A stretch of DNA of 64,000 nucleotides from Cohnella algarum (GCF_016937515.1 NZ_JAFHKM010000002.1:3839001-3903000), one strand, 5' to 3'; shown: positions 1 through 8,962, counted from the stretch's first letter. Made by a program: numbers and translations. Notes: a model not told the origin generated them from the sequence alone.

Positions 1-617
1 TCGTCGGCGTGATCGCCGGAGGCGAGGGGGCCATTACGCGATCGATCGAAAATGCGGAGGACGATGCCGACGCGGGACGCGGCGAGGCGGCTCGGCGGGT
101 CACGCCGCGAGACGCGGTCGTCGGAATCGCCGCGAGCGGTCGCACCCCGTTCGTCATCGGAGCTCTGCAAGAAGCTTCGCGCATCGGAGCGCTGACGGTA
201 AGCCTGAGCTGCAACAAAGGCGCGCCGATGAGCAGGGAAGCGCGGTATCCGATCGAAATTCCGGTCGGTCCGGAAATCGTAACCGGCTCGACGCGGTTGA
301 AGGCCGGTACCGCGACCAAAATGGTGCTGAACATGATCACGACGACTCTGATGATTCGTCTCGGCAAAGTTTACGGCAATTTAATGGTTAACGTTCAGGC
401 GACGAATTCGAAGCTGAGGGAGCGCGTTGTCCGCATCGTGCAGAAGGGAACGGACCGCGACGAAGAAACGGCAAGGGCGTATGCCGAATTCGCCGGAGGA
501 GACGCCCGGGTGGCGATTTTGATGCTGAAATACAACGTCGGAGCCGGGGAAGCGGCCCGGGCGCTGGAGGAATCGGGCGGCCATTTCGGAAAGGCGATCG
601 AGCGGCTGGGCCGGTAG
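1..617 (+). CDS. murQ: N-acetylmuramic acid 6-phosphate etherase, C-terminal part
   Basis: The frame is open to the window edge (first full codon at 3), so only about 204 C-terminal residues are present. MurQ is a cytoplasmic SIS-fold enzyme that splits the lactyl ether of MurNAc-6-phosphate into GlcNAc-6-phosphate and D-lactate during cell-wall recycling. Seen here are the A-A-S-G-R-T-P-F sugar-phosphate loop, the S-T-R-L-K-A-G-T-A-T-K signature of the MurQ/GckR group, and a helical C-terminus ending in a UBA-like segment. The next gene starts 22 bp after the stop, so they may be co-transcribed. The family call is firm; the N-terminal half cannot be judged. Confidence 0.93.
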   Translation, partial: VGVIAGGEGAITRSIENAEDDADAGRGEAARRVTPRDAVVGIAASGRTPFVIGALQEASRIGALTVSLSCNKGAPMSREARYPIEIPVGPEIVTGSTRLKAGTATKMVLNMITTTLMIRLGKVYGNLMVNVQATNSKLRERVVRIVQKGTDRDEETARAYAEFAGGDARVAILMLKYNVGAGEAARALEESGGHFGKAIERLGR

Positions 618-639
618 AGAGAAAGGGGGGAATTCGGGC

Positions 640-1383
640 ATGACGGCCGGCACGGGAAGCGTTTGGGAACTTTCGCAGGCGGATTTGGCGATTCGCATGA
701 TACTTGCCGCCGCGTTGGGGGGCTTGATCGGAATCGAACGGGAGTGGAGCAACCATGCGGCCGGCTTCCGCACCCATATATTGGTTTGCCTCGGCTCGGC
801 GACGATCATGCTGATGTCGCTCTACGGGTTTTCGCAATTCGTGAACGAACCGAACGTTCAGGTCGATCCGGCCCGGCTGGCCGCCCAAGTGATCAGCGGA
901 ATCGGATTTCTCGGGGCCGGGGCCATTCTCCGCAACGGGGACGTCATCAAAGGGCTGACGACGGCCGCGTCGATCTGGACGGTAGCCGCCATCGGACTTT
1001 GCGTGGGGGCCGGATTTTTTACCGGCGCGCTAATTTGCACGTTCCTGGTCCTGGTCAGTTTGTACATGCTCAACAAATGGGAGAAGCGCCTCCTGAGGCA
1101 TCGCAGATTTTGCTCGGTAGAGATCACGTTCTCGAACGATCACGGATCGCTGGGAGCGATTGCATCCGTATTCATGGAGCGACGCATGCAAATTTCCGCC
1201 CTGAAAATCAATCCGGTCTCCGGAGGGACCGGCAACGAGCGGGAATTAAGGTTGGAAATCAAGCTGAAAAGCGTCCGGCAGGATGCGCTAGTGGAAGCCG
1301 TCGAGGAAATCGGCATGCTGGACTTCGTCAAAAAGATCGAAACGGCCGGCCTGAACGCGGCCGAAGCCAAGCGCGCCGGATAG
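640..1383 (+). CDS. MgtC/SapB family membrane protein with C-terminal ACT-like domain
   Basis: 247 residues. The N-terminal ~150 residues hold about four to five hydrophobic segments with the family signatures G-G-L-I-G-I-E-R-E (near residue 30) and G-I-G-F-L-G-A-G-A-I-L (near residue 90). The last ~90 residues are soluble and resemble the ACT-like regulatory domain of longer MgtC proteins. MgtC proteins sit in the cytoplasmic membrane and are tied to Mg2+ limitation and, in some bacteria, inhibition of F-type ATPase; which role applies here is not shown. An AAGGGGGG ribosome site lies 9 bp before the ATG. A terminator follows at 1506-1530. Confidence 0.9.
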   Translation: MTAGTGSVWELSQADLAIRMILAAALGGLIGIEREWSNHAAGFRTHILVCLGSATIMLMSLYGFSQFVNEPNVQVDPARLAAQVISGIGFLGAGAILRNGDVIKGLTTAASIWTVAAIGLCVGAGFFTGALICTFLVLVSLYMLNKWEKRLLRHRRFCSVEITFSNDHGSLGAIASVFMERRMQISALKINPVSGGTGNERELRLEIKLKSVRQDALVEAVEEIGMLDFVKKIETAGLNAAEAKRAG

Positions 1384-1505
1384 GGCGGGCTCGGGCCGGG
1401 CCGGGACGCTCAAGCAAGAACGTAACGGGGCGCTGCCGGAACGGCCGTCCCGGACTGCCGGAAAAACGGGGCTAAACCGAAAATCCAAAAGCCGATCACA
1501 TGCTG

Positions 1506-1530
1506 AAAACGCCTTCGAGGCGTTTTTTTT
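1506..1530 (+). terminator. Intrinsic terminator after the MgtC-family gene
   Basis: A seven-base-pair stem (AACGCCT/AGGCGTT) with a TCG loop is followed directly by eight T residues. It separates murQ and the MgtC gene from the glycosyltransferase locus that begins at about 1657. Confidence 0.85.
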
Positions 1531-1656
1531 ATGGAAAACCGCCTCGGCTCGGAATCCGATTCGCCGGCCGCGGCTTAGTACAGATGCCGTTGCGCATGGA
1601 CACGTTACACATACAATGTCATGTGCATACCGTTGCCCGAGTCGGGGGTGAGAGGG

Positions 1657-2493
1657 TTGGCTGGAAAAAGGGGCAACATCCGTCCGAAACGAAGGCCGGT
1701 CAGGAAAACCGGAGGCTACGCTTCTCGCGGGAAGCGGCCCGCAAGCGAAGAGAGGGCGGCGGGGAAGCCCGCCGTTTCGGTCATCATTCCCGTCATGAAC
1801 GAAAAGCGGAGGCTGGCTCGCGTCATTCGGGAAGCGTTTCGCATCCGTCCCCGAACCGAAGTGATCGCGGTCGTCAACGGTTCGACCGACGGTTCGCTGG
1901 ACATCGCCCGCAACAGCGGGGCGAGGGTCATCGTTTTCGACCGGCCGTTAGGCCACGATGTCGGGCGGTCGGTAGGAGCGATGGAGGCGCAGGGCCGGGT
2001 TCTTCTTTTTATCGACGCCGACATGGTGATTCCCGCCGCGCAGCTCCGGACGTTCGTCGAGGCGGTGGAACGGGGAGTGGATGTGGCGTTGAACGACTAT
2101 TCGGGCCCGACGGACCGAGCGACCGTGCACAGCGTCGTTTTGGCGAAGCACGCGCTCAACGGGCTGCTCGGGCGCAAGGATTTGCGCGGCGCCTCGATGA
2201 CGGCCGTGCCTCACGCGATCAGCCGCAAGGCGCTGGAAACGGTCGGCGCCGCCGCGCTCGCGGTGCCGCCGCTCGCCCATGCGATGGCCGTTCACGGGAA
2301 GCTTTCGGTCGAGCGCGTCAAACACGTCAACGTGGGCCGGCTGAACCCGCTGCGCATTCGAAGGGAACGCACGAACTCCTTGGAGCCGCTCATCGTCGGC
2401 GATCATCTCGAAGCGATCGATTGGCTTATGCGGAACACCGACGGCCGGGGAGGGTGCGGGGAAGACGACCGCAAGCGATGGATGGTGAGATAA
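1657..2493 (+). CDS. GT-A fold glycosyltransferase (family 2-like) with basic N-terminus
   Basis: 278 residues from TTG 1657, chosen because GGGGGTGA sits about 5 bp upstream; the frame is open further up (ATG 1621) but without a ribosome site. The first ~35 residues are rich in Arg, Lys and Gly. The nucleotide-sugar-binding fold follows: [17 protein letters not shown] and the metal-binding F-I-D-A-D-M (DxD). It would transfer a sugar to an unknown acceptor. It is the first gene of the locus, and its stop is one base before the start of the next gene, a diverged paralogue. Donor and acceptor cannot be deduced. Confidence 0.8.
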   Translation: MAGKRGNIRPKRRPVRKTGGYASRGKRPASEERAAGKPAVSVIIPVMNEKRRLARVIREAFRIRPRTEVIAVVNGSTDGSLDIARNSGARVIVFDRPLGHDVGRSVGAMEAQGRVLLFIDADMVIPAAQLRTFVEAVERGVDVALNDYSGPTDRATVHSVVLAKHALNGLLGRKDLRGASMTAVPHAISRKALETVGAAALAVPPLAHAMAVHGKLSVERVKHVNVGRLNPLRIRRERTNSLEPLIVGDHLEAIDWLMRNTDGRGGCGEDDRKRWMVR

Positions 2494-2494
2494 C

Positions 2495-3691
2495 GTGAAG
2501 GCAAGAGTCCGCAAGTCATTGGCAGCATCGTCCGGAAAACCGAAAACCGGCCGCGCGGCCGGCAAACCCTTCGCGAAGACGTCGTCCCGCTCCGGGCTTG
2601 CCGGAAAAAGGGGCGCCCGGGGAGCCCGCAAACGGCCCGGCGGCCTTCGCGCGGTGAAGCCCCGGGACGGCAGCCGGCGAACGCATGCGGCCGGAAGCGT
2701 CCGGCGGCGAAAGCCGCCGAAGCGGTCGGCGCTTCTCGCCGGGCTTTGGAAGGAAGGCCGGGGCGACGGAGCGGATTGGCGAGCCGGGCATCCCGAGGCC
2801 GCCGACGTTGCCATGAACGAAGCCGTTCGAAAAACGTGGATGCAAAAGCTGCAAGAACATTCGAACCTGCCGAAACTGGACGGCAAGGAGGTATGGGAAA
2901 GAGCGAAGGCGTATGCCGAAGGCTTTGCGGCCGGAGCGGGAATGGCCCCCTCGCGGGTTCCGCTGCCGTTGTCGCGGGGCGCGGGCGCGGTCGTTTACGC
3001 GAACGCGAACCCGGATGCATTACGTTCGGTGCTCACGGAGCTGGCCCGGCTGCCGCTGGCCGAAATCGTCGTCGTGCTCGGGAGTCCTTCGGAACGACTG
3101 CTCGAGGCGGCCCGAAGCGGCGGTACCGCCACGATCGCCTGCTTGCCGGAAGACGTTCATCCCGACATTGGACGGGCACTGGGCGCCAAACTAACCGATG
3201 CGGATCTGCTTCTGATCGCCGACGGCGAACAGAAGGCCGAAGCGTCGGAGCTGGCCCGGTTGCTGTGGGCGGTCGACGGGCGGTTGGACGTCGCGTTGAA
3301 CGACCGTTCCGCTTTTTTGGGCCTGTTTCATAAACGAAGCGACGTGGAACGGTTTCACGAATTTTTGAATGTCACGTTAAACAGACCGGATCTTCAAATG
3401 AACACGATGGCCGCGCTGCCGCTCGCCATGACCCGAAAAGCGTTGGAAACGCTTGGAGCCGCGGAGCTGTCCGTGCCCGTCAAAGCGCATGCCAAAGCGC
3501 TGCAGCGGGGCCTTGCCGTCGGCACGGCCGCCGCGGTCGATTGGCGTCCGCCGGCCATGCCAAACCGGGATCGCATAGCCCGAGGGGACCACCTCGAGGC
3601 TTGGAAGATGGCGTTTGCGGAAGCGGGTTTTCGGCTTCGTTTTCCCGACAAGGCGCGCAATCGAAAGGCTGCGAAAGGAGCGGTCGGCTAA
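2495..3691 (+). CDS. Degenerate glycosyltransferase paralogue with Arg/Lys-rich N-terminus
   Basis: 398 residues from GTG 2495. Residues 1-80 are low-complexity and strongly basic. Residues 140-149 carry a short aromatic-x-x-Gly repeat (Y-A-E-G-F-A-A-G). The rest aligns by eye with the preceding gene: V-L-G-S-P-S-E-R for N-G-S-T-D-G-S, D-V-A-L-N-D in both, and R-K-A-L-E-T-L-G-A-A-E-L-S-V-P against [15 protein letters not shown]. The DxD position reads I-A-D-G, so metal-dependent catalysis may be lost. Its stop overlaps the next ATG by one base (TAATG). It could be a partner subunit or an inactive paralogue. Confidence 0.65.
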   Translation: MKARVRKSLAASSGKPKTGRAAGKPFAKTSSRSGLAGKRGARGARKRPGGLRAVKPRDGSRRTHAAGSVRRRKPPKRSALLAGLWKEGRGDGADWRAGHPEAADVAMNEAVRKTWMQKLQEHSNLPKLDGKEVWERAKAYAEGFAAGAGMAPSRVPLPLSRGAGAVVYANANPDALRSVLTELARLPLAEIVVVLGSPSERLLEAARSGGTATIACLPEDVHPDIGRALGAKLTDADLLLIADGEQKAEASELARLLWAVDGRLDVALNDRSAFLGLFHKRSDVERFHEFLNVTLNRPDLQMNTMAALPLAMTRKALETLGAAELSVPVKAHAKALQRGLAVGTAAAVDWRPPAMPNRDRIARGDHLEAWKMAFAEAGFRLRFPDKARNRKAAKGAVG

Positions 3692-4422
3692 TGCGCGCAT
3701 CGATTATTATCCCGACATTCGACAGGCTCGATTTGCTGCAGGCTTGCGTCGCTTCCATTCGGGAGCATACGGAAAGCGAGTACGAGATCGTCGTCGTCGA
3801 CAACGGATCCCGCGACGGGACGATCGACTGGTGCGCCGCCGAGAAGCTGGCGTTCGTCTCACTGCCCGCAAACGCCGGTTTTCCGACCGCATGCAACAAA
3901 GGGCTGCGTCTTGCGACGGGAGATACGCTCGTTCTGCTTAACAACGATACGATCGTGACGGCCCGCTGGCTGGACAATTTGCTGGCCGCGCTCTACAGCT
4001 CGCCGAGTGTCGGAATGGTCGGCCCGGTCGCCAATTATTGCAGCGGGAAACAGCAGGTCAAGTATTCTTACGATAGCTTTGAGGAATTTCAGCGAATCGC
4101 GGCGGAAGTCAACCGCTCGAATCCGGAAAAATGGACAAAAACCGACCGGCTCGTCGGTTTTTGCCTGGCGTTTCGCCGAGAGGTAATGGAGCGGATCGGA
4201 CTGCTCGACGAACGGTTCGCTCCGGGGCATTTCGAAGACGACGATTATTGTTTGCGGGCCAGGCTGGAGAACTTCGAGCTGCTTATCTGCCGCGACTGCC
4301 TCATCCATCACGAAGGAAGCGCCAGCTTTAAAATGGACGCCGCGGCCCAGCGACGGCTGATCGAACGAAATTATCGGCTCTTTCTGGAAAAATGGAAGAT
4401 CGATCCGCATGTCTTCATTTAA
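3691..4422 (+). CDS. Family 2 glycosyltransferase (rhamnosyltransferase-like)
   Basis: 243 residues from ATG 3691, which overlaps the previous stop; GAAAGGAG lies about 10 bp upstream. This is a complete GT-A domain: S-I-I-I-P-T-F-D-R at the start, V-V-D-N-G-S-R-D-G-T, then L-L-N-N-D-T (DxD equivalent), and a late H-F-E-D-D-D-Y catalytic or acceptor motif followed by I-H-H-E-G-S. The layout resembles WcaA/RfbN-type rhamnosyltransferases that extend surface polysaccharides. It lacks the basic extension seen in its paralogue at 6235, with which it shares the T-D-R-L-V-G-F-C-L and F-E-D-D-D-Y blocks. Confidence 0.88.
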   Translation: MRASIIIPTFDRLDLLQACVASIREHTESEYEIVVVDNGSRDGTIDWCAAEKLAFVSLPANAGFPTACNKGLRLATGDTLVLLNNDTIVTARWLDNLLAALYSSPSVGMVGPVANYCSGKQQVKYSYDSFEEFQRIAAEVNRSNPEKWTKTDRLVGFCLAFRREVMERIGLLDERFAPGHFEDDDYCLRARLENFELLICRDCLIHHEGSASFKMDAAAQRRLIERNYRLFLEKWKIDPHVFI

Positions 4423-4454
4423 ATCGTCAGCTATGACGCGAGGAGGGCATTTCG

Positions 4455-5180
4455 TTGAAAGCAGTCATTCTGGCTGGCGGCACGGGTACAAGGTTAAAGC
4501 CGCTGACCTATTGGAACAACAAACACCTGCTTCCCGTAGGGACGTATCCGATGATCTGCCATGGAGTGGCTAAACTCCGCCAAGCCGGAATCCGGGACAT
4601 CGTGCTCGTAACCGGCAGGGATGCGCTCGGCAATTTTGCGGATGTGCTCGGAAGCGGGAGAGATTGGGGAGTCTCGCTCATATACCGGGTTCAGGAGGAA
4701 GCGGGCGGGATCGCGCAGGCGCTCGAACTGGCGGAGCCCGTCATGAAGCCTGACGAGAAGTTCGCCGTTCTGCTCGGCGACAACCTTTTCGAGGAATCGC
4801 TGGCGCCTTACGCGGAGGCGTTCGAGAAACAGAGGGACGGGGCGATGGTGCTTCTCAAAAAAGTCGAAGACCCCAGGCGGTACGGCGTTCCGCTGCTGGA
4901 TCGCGCTTCGAGCCGGATCGTGCATATCGACGAAAAGCCGGCCGTTCCGCAATCGTCCTATTGCGTCACCGGTCTGTATTTTTATTCGAGCGAAGTGTTC
5001 GAAATCATACGCCGCGTTCATCCGTCGCATCGGGGCGAACTGGAAATTACCGACGTGAACAACGTATTTGCCGGGGAACGAAAATTGCATTACCGCATTT
5101 TGGACGGCTGGTGGACGGATGCGGGAACGTTCGAGTCGTTGGAGGAAGCCGGGCGGAGATTGAAAGGAACGCTCCCTTGA
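4455..5180 (+). CDS. Sugar-1-phosphate nucleotidylyltransferase (RfbA-like)
   Basis: 241 residues from TTG 4455, with AGGAGGG 7 bp upstream. It opens with K-A-V-I-L-A-G-G-T-G-T-R-L, the nucleotide-binding signature of glucose-1-phosphate thymidylyl- and uridylyltransferases, followed by the substrate motifs L-L-G-D-N-L-F and the conserved K-P of I-D-E-K-P. The family makes NDP-sugars from sugar-1-phosphate and NTP, here plausibly supplying the surrounding glycosyltransferases. At 241 residues it is nearer the short RfbA type than GalU. The nucleotide and the sugar used cannot be told from sequence alone. Its TGA overlaps the TTG of the next gene. Confidence 0.88.
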   Translation: MKAVILAGGTGTRLKPLTYWNNKHLLPVGTYPMICHGVAKLRQAGIRDIVLVTGRDALGNFADVLGSGRDWGVSLIYRVQEEAGGIAQALELAEPVMKPDEKFAVLLGDNLFEESLAPYAEAFEKQRDGAMVLLKKVEDPRRYGVPLLDRASSRIVHIDEKPAVPQSSYCVTGLYFYSSEVFEIIRRVHPSHRGELEITDVNNVFAGERKLHYRILDGWWTDAGTFESLEEAGRRLKGTLP

Positions 5181-6192
5181 GCGCCCGTTTGGCGGTCCGG
5201 GCGGGAGCGGGCAGGCTTGCGTCCCGCGCCTCCGGACCGAGAAAAGGAAAAAGATCGAGACGCGCCCGCAAAATAAGGCCGATCCGGACCGGCCGCCGCA
5301 AGCTGCACGGAACCGCGACGCCGCGTCCGGGACGGCCGGAGCGGAACGGAAGCAATCGGGTCGACGTTTTGCCGGATGCTTACGACGAAGGCGTCTACGA
5401 CGGCGGCGAGGCGCTGCTGGAAGCGAGGCTGCCTGCGGATCGCGTTTACCCGGATTTGACGCTGGACGACGTGCTGGCCGCCGGGATCGCGGCGCTTAAG
5501 CCGAGCGGCATTCCGTTGCTCGGTCCGGCGGCGGTCTACGACGAGCTGGAAAGGGCGCTTGACGAAGGCATTCCTTATTCGCTGGTCCGTCTGGGGACGG
5601 GGAATTGCTGACGATGGCGCAAGGCACGGTGCTTTCGGCGACCGAAGTTTCCCGGCAAGGCCCGTTTCTGGCCTATGCGGGAGTAAACGTGCCGGATATA
5701 AAGGCCAGGGACGTACTTACCGCCGCCGTCCAAGCGGCTTCCGTCATCGGAATCCCCCTTTCGCGAAAACCGACGTTCCAGCCGCTTTTATTCAAGGTAT
5801 GGAGGGCGCTCGGCATCGATTGGGAACGCATCCGGCTGACGACCTCGACGATCAATTACGCACTGGAAGAAGGAGACTATTGGCCGAAGCTGATGGCCGG
5901 CCGCCGCGTCCTGGTCGTCGGCAACGCGGCGGCGCCGCTGGCGCGGGTGCTCGGCAATCGAGGAGTCCGCATCGCCGCCGCGGTCGGCCCTGTTAGAGGG
6001 ATAAGCGACTGGGAACGGGTCGCCGAAGAGGCGTCGGGACATCCGTTCGATCTGGCGCTCGTGTCGGCCGGAATCGCGGCCGTTCCGATTTGCGTGCGAC
6101 TGGTCGAACGAACCGGCAAAGCGGCCGTCGATTTCGGCCATTTGGCCGATCGGATGGCCGGGTTGGAATATCAGCCGAAAATCCGGCGGTAA
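5177..6192 (+). CDS. GT-D fold glycosyltransferase with basic N-terminus (frameshifted in this sequence)
   Basis: The frame starting at TTG 5177 (AAGGAA upstream, overlapping the previous stop) runs to a stop at 5609-5611. Homologous sequence continues in the frame one base back up to 6192. Adding one G to the run at 5593-5596 joins them and restores L-G-D-G-E, the motif of GT-D/DUF1792 glycosyltransferases; adding it to 5599-5602 gives L-G-T-G-E. The repaired protein is about 338 residues. Residues 1-60 are Arg/Lys-rich and residues 69-77 hold Y-D-E-G-V-Y-D-G. No canonical slippery heptamer is seen, so a lost base (read error or mutation) is more likely than programmed frameshifting. Confidence 0.75.
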
Positions 6193-6234
6193 AGCGAAAG
6201 GCTCGCCATCAATTTCAGAAAGAGGTGCGTCGGC

Positions 6235-7611
6235 ATGGGCTTGGCAAAAAGGCCGGCTCGCAGCCGGCGTTCGCGTCGCCCGCCCCGTTCCGACCCCGCC
6301 CGGAGAAAAAGCGGGGGAAAAGCGCCGAGCAGACGAACGCCGGCGAGGCCGGGAGAATGGTACGATCGCGGTTATCAAGAAGGGTACCGGGAGGGCGTCC
6401 AAGTCGGACTGCAAAGATTCCATGAGGGGTTCGAAGGAACCAGCATCATTATTCCGACTTACAACCAGCTGGCCCTGCTAAAGGAATGCATTCGCAGCAT
6501 TATGGACAATACGAATGTACCTTACGAGATTATCGTCGTGGACAATGCCTCTGCCGACGGAACGGCCGCCTATCTTCGGAGTCTGGGCGGCCAGGTCCGC
6601 TTCCGGGCGCTGGACGCGAACCGCGGCTTCGCCGGCGCGATCAACGTCGGCCTGATGATGGCCAAAGGCAGCACCCTTTTGCTGCTGAACAACGATACGC
6701 TCGTCACCGAGCGGTGGCTGGACAACATGCTGGCCTGCCTGAACAGCGACGAACGCATCGGCATGGTGGGACCGGTTTCCAATTGCGTGAGCGGCGACCA
6801 GCAAATAACGGTTCCGTACGATCACATCGGCGACATGCCTCGGTTCGCCGCCGCCTTCAACCGTTCCGACGCTTCTCGCTGGCGCCGCACCGACCGGCTT
6901 GTCGGCTTCTGCCTTTTGTTCCGCCGCGAGCTGTTCGAGCAGATCGGGTACTTCGACGAGGGCTTCGAATTGGGAAATTTCGAGGACGACGATTACGGCA
7001 TTCGGGTTCGGCTGCTTGGCCGCAATCTCGTCGTAGCGGAGGATACGTTCATCCACCATTTCGGCAGCGTCAGCCTTCGCGCGATCGGCGAGCAATTCGC
7101 CCGCATCAACGATCGGAATCACCTCTATTTTAATGAAAAATGGCAGCACCCTTACGAGTGGATCCATCGGGTTTTGAAGCTGTCTCCGTCCGTGTCCGAG
7201 CCGCTTGCGGATATGTCGCTGCTGTATCCCGAACGGATTGCCGTTCAAGGCATCGGCGCCGCCGTATATTGGGTGGAGGACGGAATGCGGCACTCCGTGG
7301 AGGGGGAGCTGTCGCTTCCCGTGACCCGGATTTCGCAAATCGATTTGAAGCGCTGGCCTATCGGCGGCAAAATAAGCGGAGAGGAAGCGTCCGCGCGCTG
7401 GTTCGGAGAAGCGACAGGCGTAGTCATGCTGCCGGACGGGACGCTTTTTTACCGGGAAGCCGATCGCTTGCGGCGAATCGTCAGTTTGGCCGCCATGCAG
7501 GCGTGGCACCTTCATCTGAAAAAAATCGACGTCATGCAGCCGGAGGAGGCGGCCCGCTGGGCGGAGGGATTGCCGATCGTCGCGCCTCCCGTTTTGCGGC
7601 AGCGGCTTTGA
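6235..7611 (+). CDS. Family 2 glycosyltransferase with basic/GxxxG N-terminus and C-terminal beta-type domain
   Basis: 458 residues from ATG 6235, with GAGGTG upstream. There are three parts. Residues 1-40 are Arg-rich and disordered-looking. Residues 43-67 form aromatic-x-x-Gly tetrads (Y-D-R-G, Y-Q-E-G, Y-R-E-G, V-Q-V-G). Residues ~68-310 are a GT-A domain with S-I-I-I-P-T-Y-N, V-V-D-N-A-S-A-D-G-T, L-L-N-N-D-T and F-E-D-D-D-Y. From ~338 onward a separate region begins A-V-Y-W-V-E-D-G-M-R, resembling the end of the GT4 protein at 10914. It is a paralogue of the gene at 3691. It probably adds sugars to a surface polymer; the substrate is unknown. Confidence 0.86.
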   Translation: MGLAKRPARSRRSRRPPRSDPARRKSGGKAPSRRTPARPGEWYDRGYQEGYREGVQVGLQRFHEGFEGTSIIIPTYNQLALLKECIRSIMDNTNVPYEIIVVDNASADGTAAYLRSLGGQVRFRALDANRGFAGAINVGLMMAKGSTLLLLNNDTLVTERWLDNMLACLNSDERIGMVGPVSNCVSGDQQITVPYDHIGDMPRFAAAFNRSDASRWRRTDRLVGFCLLFRRELFEQIGYFDEGFELGNFEDDDYGIRVRLLGRNLVVAEDTFIHHFGSVSLRAIGEQFARINDRNHLYFNEKWQHPYEWIHRVLKLSPSVSEPLADMSLLYPERIAVQGIGAAVYWVEDGMRHSVEGELSLPVTRISQIDLKRWPIGGKISGEEASARWFGEATGVVMLPDGTLFYREADRLRRIVSLAAMQAWHLHLKKIDVMQPEEAARWAEGLPIVAPPVLRQRL

Positions 7612-7964
7612 AACGCGCGAAGATACCTCCGGCGCATCATAGCCGCGGCTGCCGGCCATATGCGGGCGCCCTGCCGTCGGCTTGAGCGCCGGGCCGCCGT
7701 TCGGCCGAAAACCGATGCGTTTTCGCCGCCGGCGGCTTTTGTGTCGGGAACGGCTGCGGGCACCGGAGGGCGTTGCTCGGGTAGTGGAACCCGGTTGGAT
7801 CGTTTCTTGACGGCGTGAGAGTGGACAAGCCATATGCTCGGGCGAACGATTTTCGGACGGGCGAAGCCGCGTCTTCTTCGGCGCAACATGTGGCAAGGAA
7901 AGCGAAAAGGCATATGCTGTAAAGACTCGGCAGTTTGCCAGCAAAGGACGGTGGCTAAGGCCGC
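7612..7964. other. 353-bp gap inside the glycosylation locus
   Basis: No convincing coding region is seen. The gap separates the glycosyltransferase at 6235 from the small-protein genes and probably holds their promoter. CATATGCT occurs at about 7831 and about 7911, fitting the CATANNNT minus-10 pattern of mother-cell sigma factors, but no matching minus-35 element was found at a proper distance. Confidence 0.4.
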
Positions 7965-8252
7965 ATGCAGGACTTAATGACGGAAATCGTCGTCCATTTA
8001 TCCCAGTCCCACCAGCAAATGGCGAGGATGCTCGACGCCAAGCGGCACGTGACGGTTCGAATGGCGCATCTGGTGCAGGCGCTGCCGGATGAAATGCCGC
8101 AATTCGAAGGCCTGGACGGTCTGGCGGACAGTTCGTCCAAGGTCACCAAAAGCGTCATTTCTTACGTGAATTCCATTGCGGACTTGCAGGAGGCGGTGGC
8201 GGACAGCCTGACTCAAATCGTAAAAGCGACCAGTTCCCCGGATGAGGAATAA
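7965..8252 (+). CDS. Small helical protein of the glycosylation locus
   Basis: 95 residues from ATG 7965. I do not recognise a characterised family. The sequence is largely alpha-helical, has no signal peptide or membrane segment, and contains S-Q-S-H-Q-Q-M-A-R-M-L-D-A-K. A comparable helix (L-A-x-I-A-R-S-Q-type followed by x-A-R-I-L-E-S) recurs at the start of the two following genes, so the three look like diverged paralogues. Placement between glycosyltransferase genes suggests a structural or acceptor role in the spore surface, but that is inference. A short hairpin with four T residues follows at 8256-8277. Confidence 0.65.
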   Translation: MQDLMTEIVVHLSQSHQQMARMLDAKRHVTVRMAHLVQALPDEMPQFEGLDGLADSSSKVTKSVISYVNSIADLQEAVADSLTQIVKATSSPDEE

Positions 8253-8255
8253 AAC

Positions 8256-8277
8256 GTCCGCCGCATAGCGGACTTTT
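8256..8277 (+). terminator. Weak hairpin terminator or attenuator
   Basis: GTCCGC/GCGGAC forms a six-base-pair stem with a six-base loop, followed by TTTT. It lies between two related small-protein genes and may lower read-through into the second. Confidence 0.5.
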
Positions 8278-8313
8278 GCGCGGAGAGCGGCGACAGAAGG
8301 GAGGGGCGAAAAA

Positions 8314-8610
8314 ATGACTCGCGAAGACGCGTATAGAGTAACTCTCGACGCGCTGGCCAAGCTGCATTGGAACATGGCGATGATGTTGGAAGCGAAGGCG
8401 TCCGAGGCGGAGAAGGTGCGCAACTGGGTGCTTAACCACATGACTCCCGATAAATATGAAGAACAGACGGAACAGTTGTCCACGTCCCTTCAATTCCACA
8501 AGCAAAATGTCGAATTGATCGACGGATTGACCAAGCTTTGCAACGGCCTGAACCGCAATATGAAAGCCATCCTCGAACCGGAGGAGGACGACGACGGGGC
8601 GGAGGGCTGA
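8314..8610 (+). CDS. Small helical protein, paralogue 2
   Basis: 98 residues from ATG 8314, with GAAGGGAGGGG upstream. No known family was recognised. It is predicted mainly helical and soluble, with an acidic tail (E-P-E-E-D-D-D). The N-terminus M-T-R-E-D-A-Y-R-V-T-L-D-A-L-A-K matches the pattern of the gene at 8660 (M-N-R-E-Q-A-W-E-V-K-L-S-L-L-A-S), and its M-M-L-E-A-K-A corresponds to M-L-D-A-K in the gene at 7965. The shared pattern and tandem position argue for duplication. Expression together with the spore-surface locus is likely but not shown. Confidence 0.65.
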   Translation: MTREDAYRVTLDALAKLHWNMAMMLEAKASEAEKVRNWVLNHMTPDKYEEQTEQLSTSLQFHKQNVELIDGLTKLCNGLNRNMKAILEPEEDDDGAEG

Positions 8611-8659
8611 TGGGCGGCGGAGGGTTAATGGGCGGATTCGACTTCGGAGACGGGGAAGG

Positions 8660-8962
8660 ATGAACCGGGAACAGGCATGGGAGGTAAAGCTGTCTTTGCT
8701 CGCATCCATCGCCCGCAGCCAGGAGGCGCTCGCCCGGATATTGGAAAGCGTGGCCGACGTCACGGAAGGCAGCTCCGGTTCCGCCGCGGTACTGAGAGAG
8801 CATGTCCGGGTCATTTCCAATATGCAAAGAGCGTTGCTCGGGACGGCGGCCGGCGGCACCTGGGCGCCTCCCGTGCGGGGCGAAGCCGCCGCTCCTTGGC
8901 TGAACGAGAGGCTGGTCCCGCATAACCTCCGCAGGCGAAATACGGGAGGGATGCCGCAATGA
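8660..8962 (+). CDS. Small helical protein, paralogue 3
   Basis: 100 residues from ATG 8660, with GGGGAAGG directly upstream. The first ~35 residues are the conserved helix shared with the two preceding genes (A-W-E-V-K-L-S-L-L-A-S-I-A-R-S-Q-E-A-L). The C-terminal third is Pro/Arg-rich rather than acidic. Its stop overlaps the ATG of the next gene (ATGA at 8959), indicating translational coupling to the Arg-rich protein that follows. No enzymatic motif is visible. Function unknown; a coat structural or adaptor protein is one possibility. Confidence 0.62.
   Translation: MNREQAWEVKLSLLASIARSQEALARILESVADVTEGSSGSAAVLREHVRVISNMQRALLGTAAGGTWAPPVRGEAAAPWLNERLVPHNLRRRNTGGMPQ

Noticed and set aside
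5593..5611. Programmed minus-one frameshift in the GT-D gene
   Set aside because: No X-XXY-YYZ slippery site in frame and no clear downstream structure; the same one-G defect appears in three other genes.
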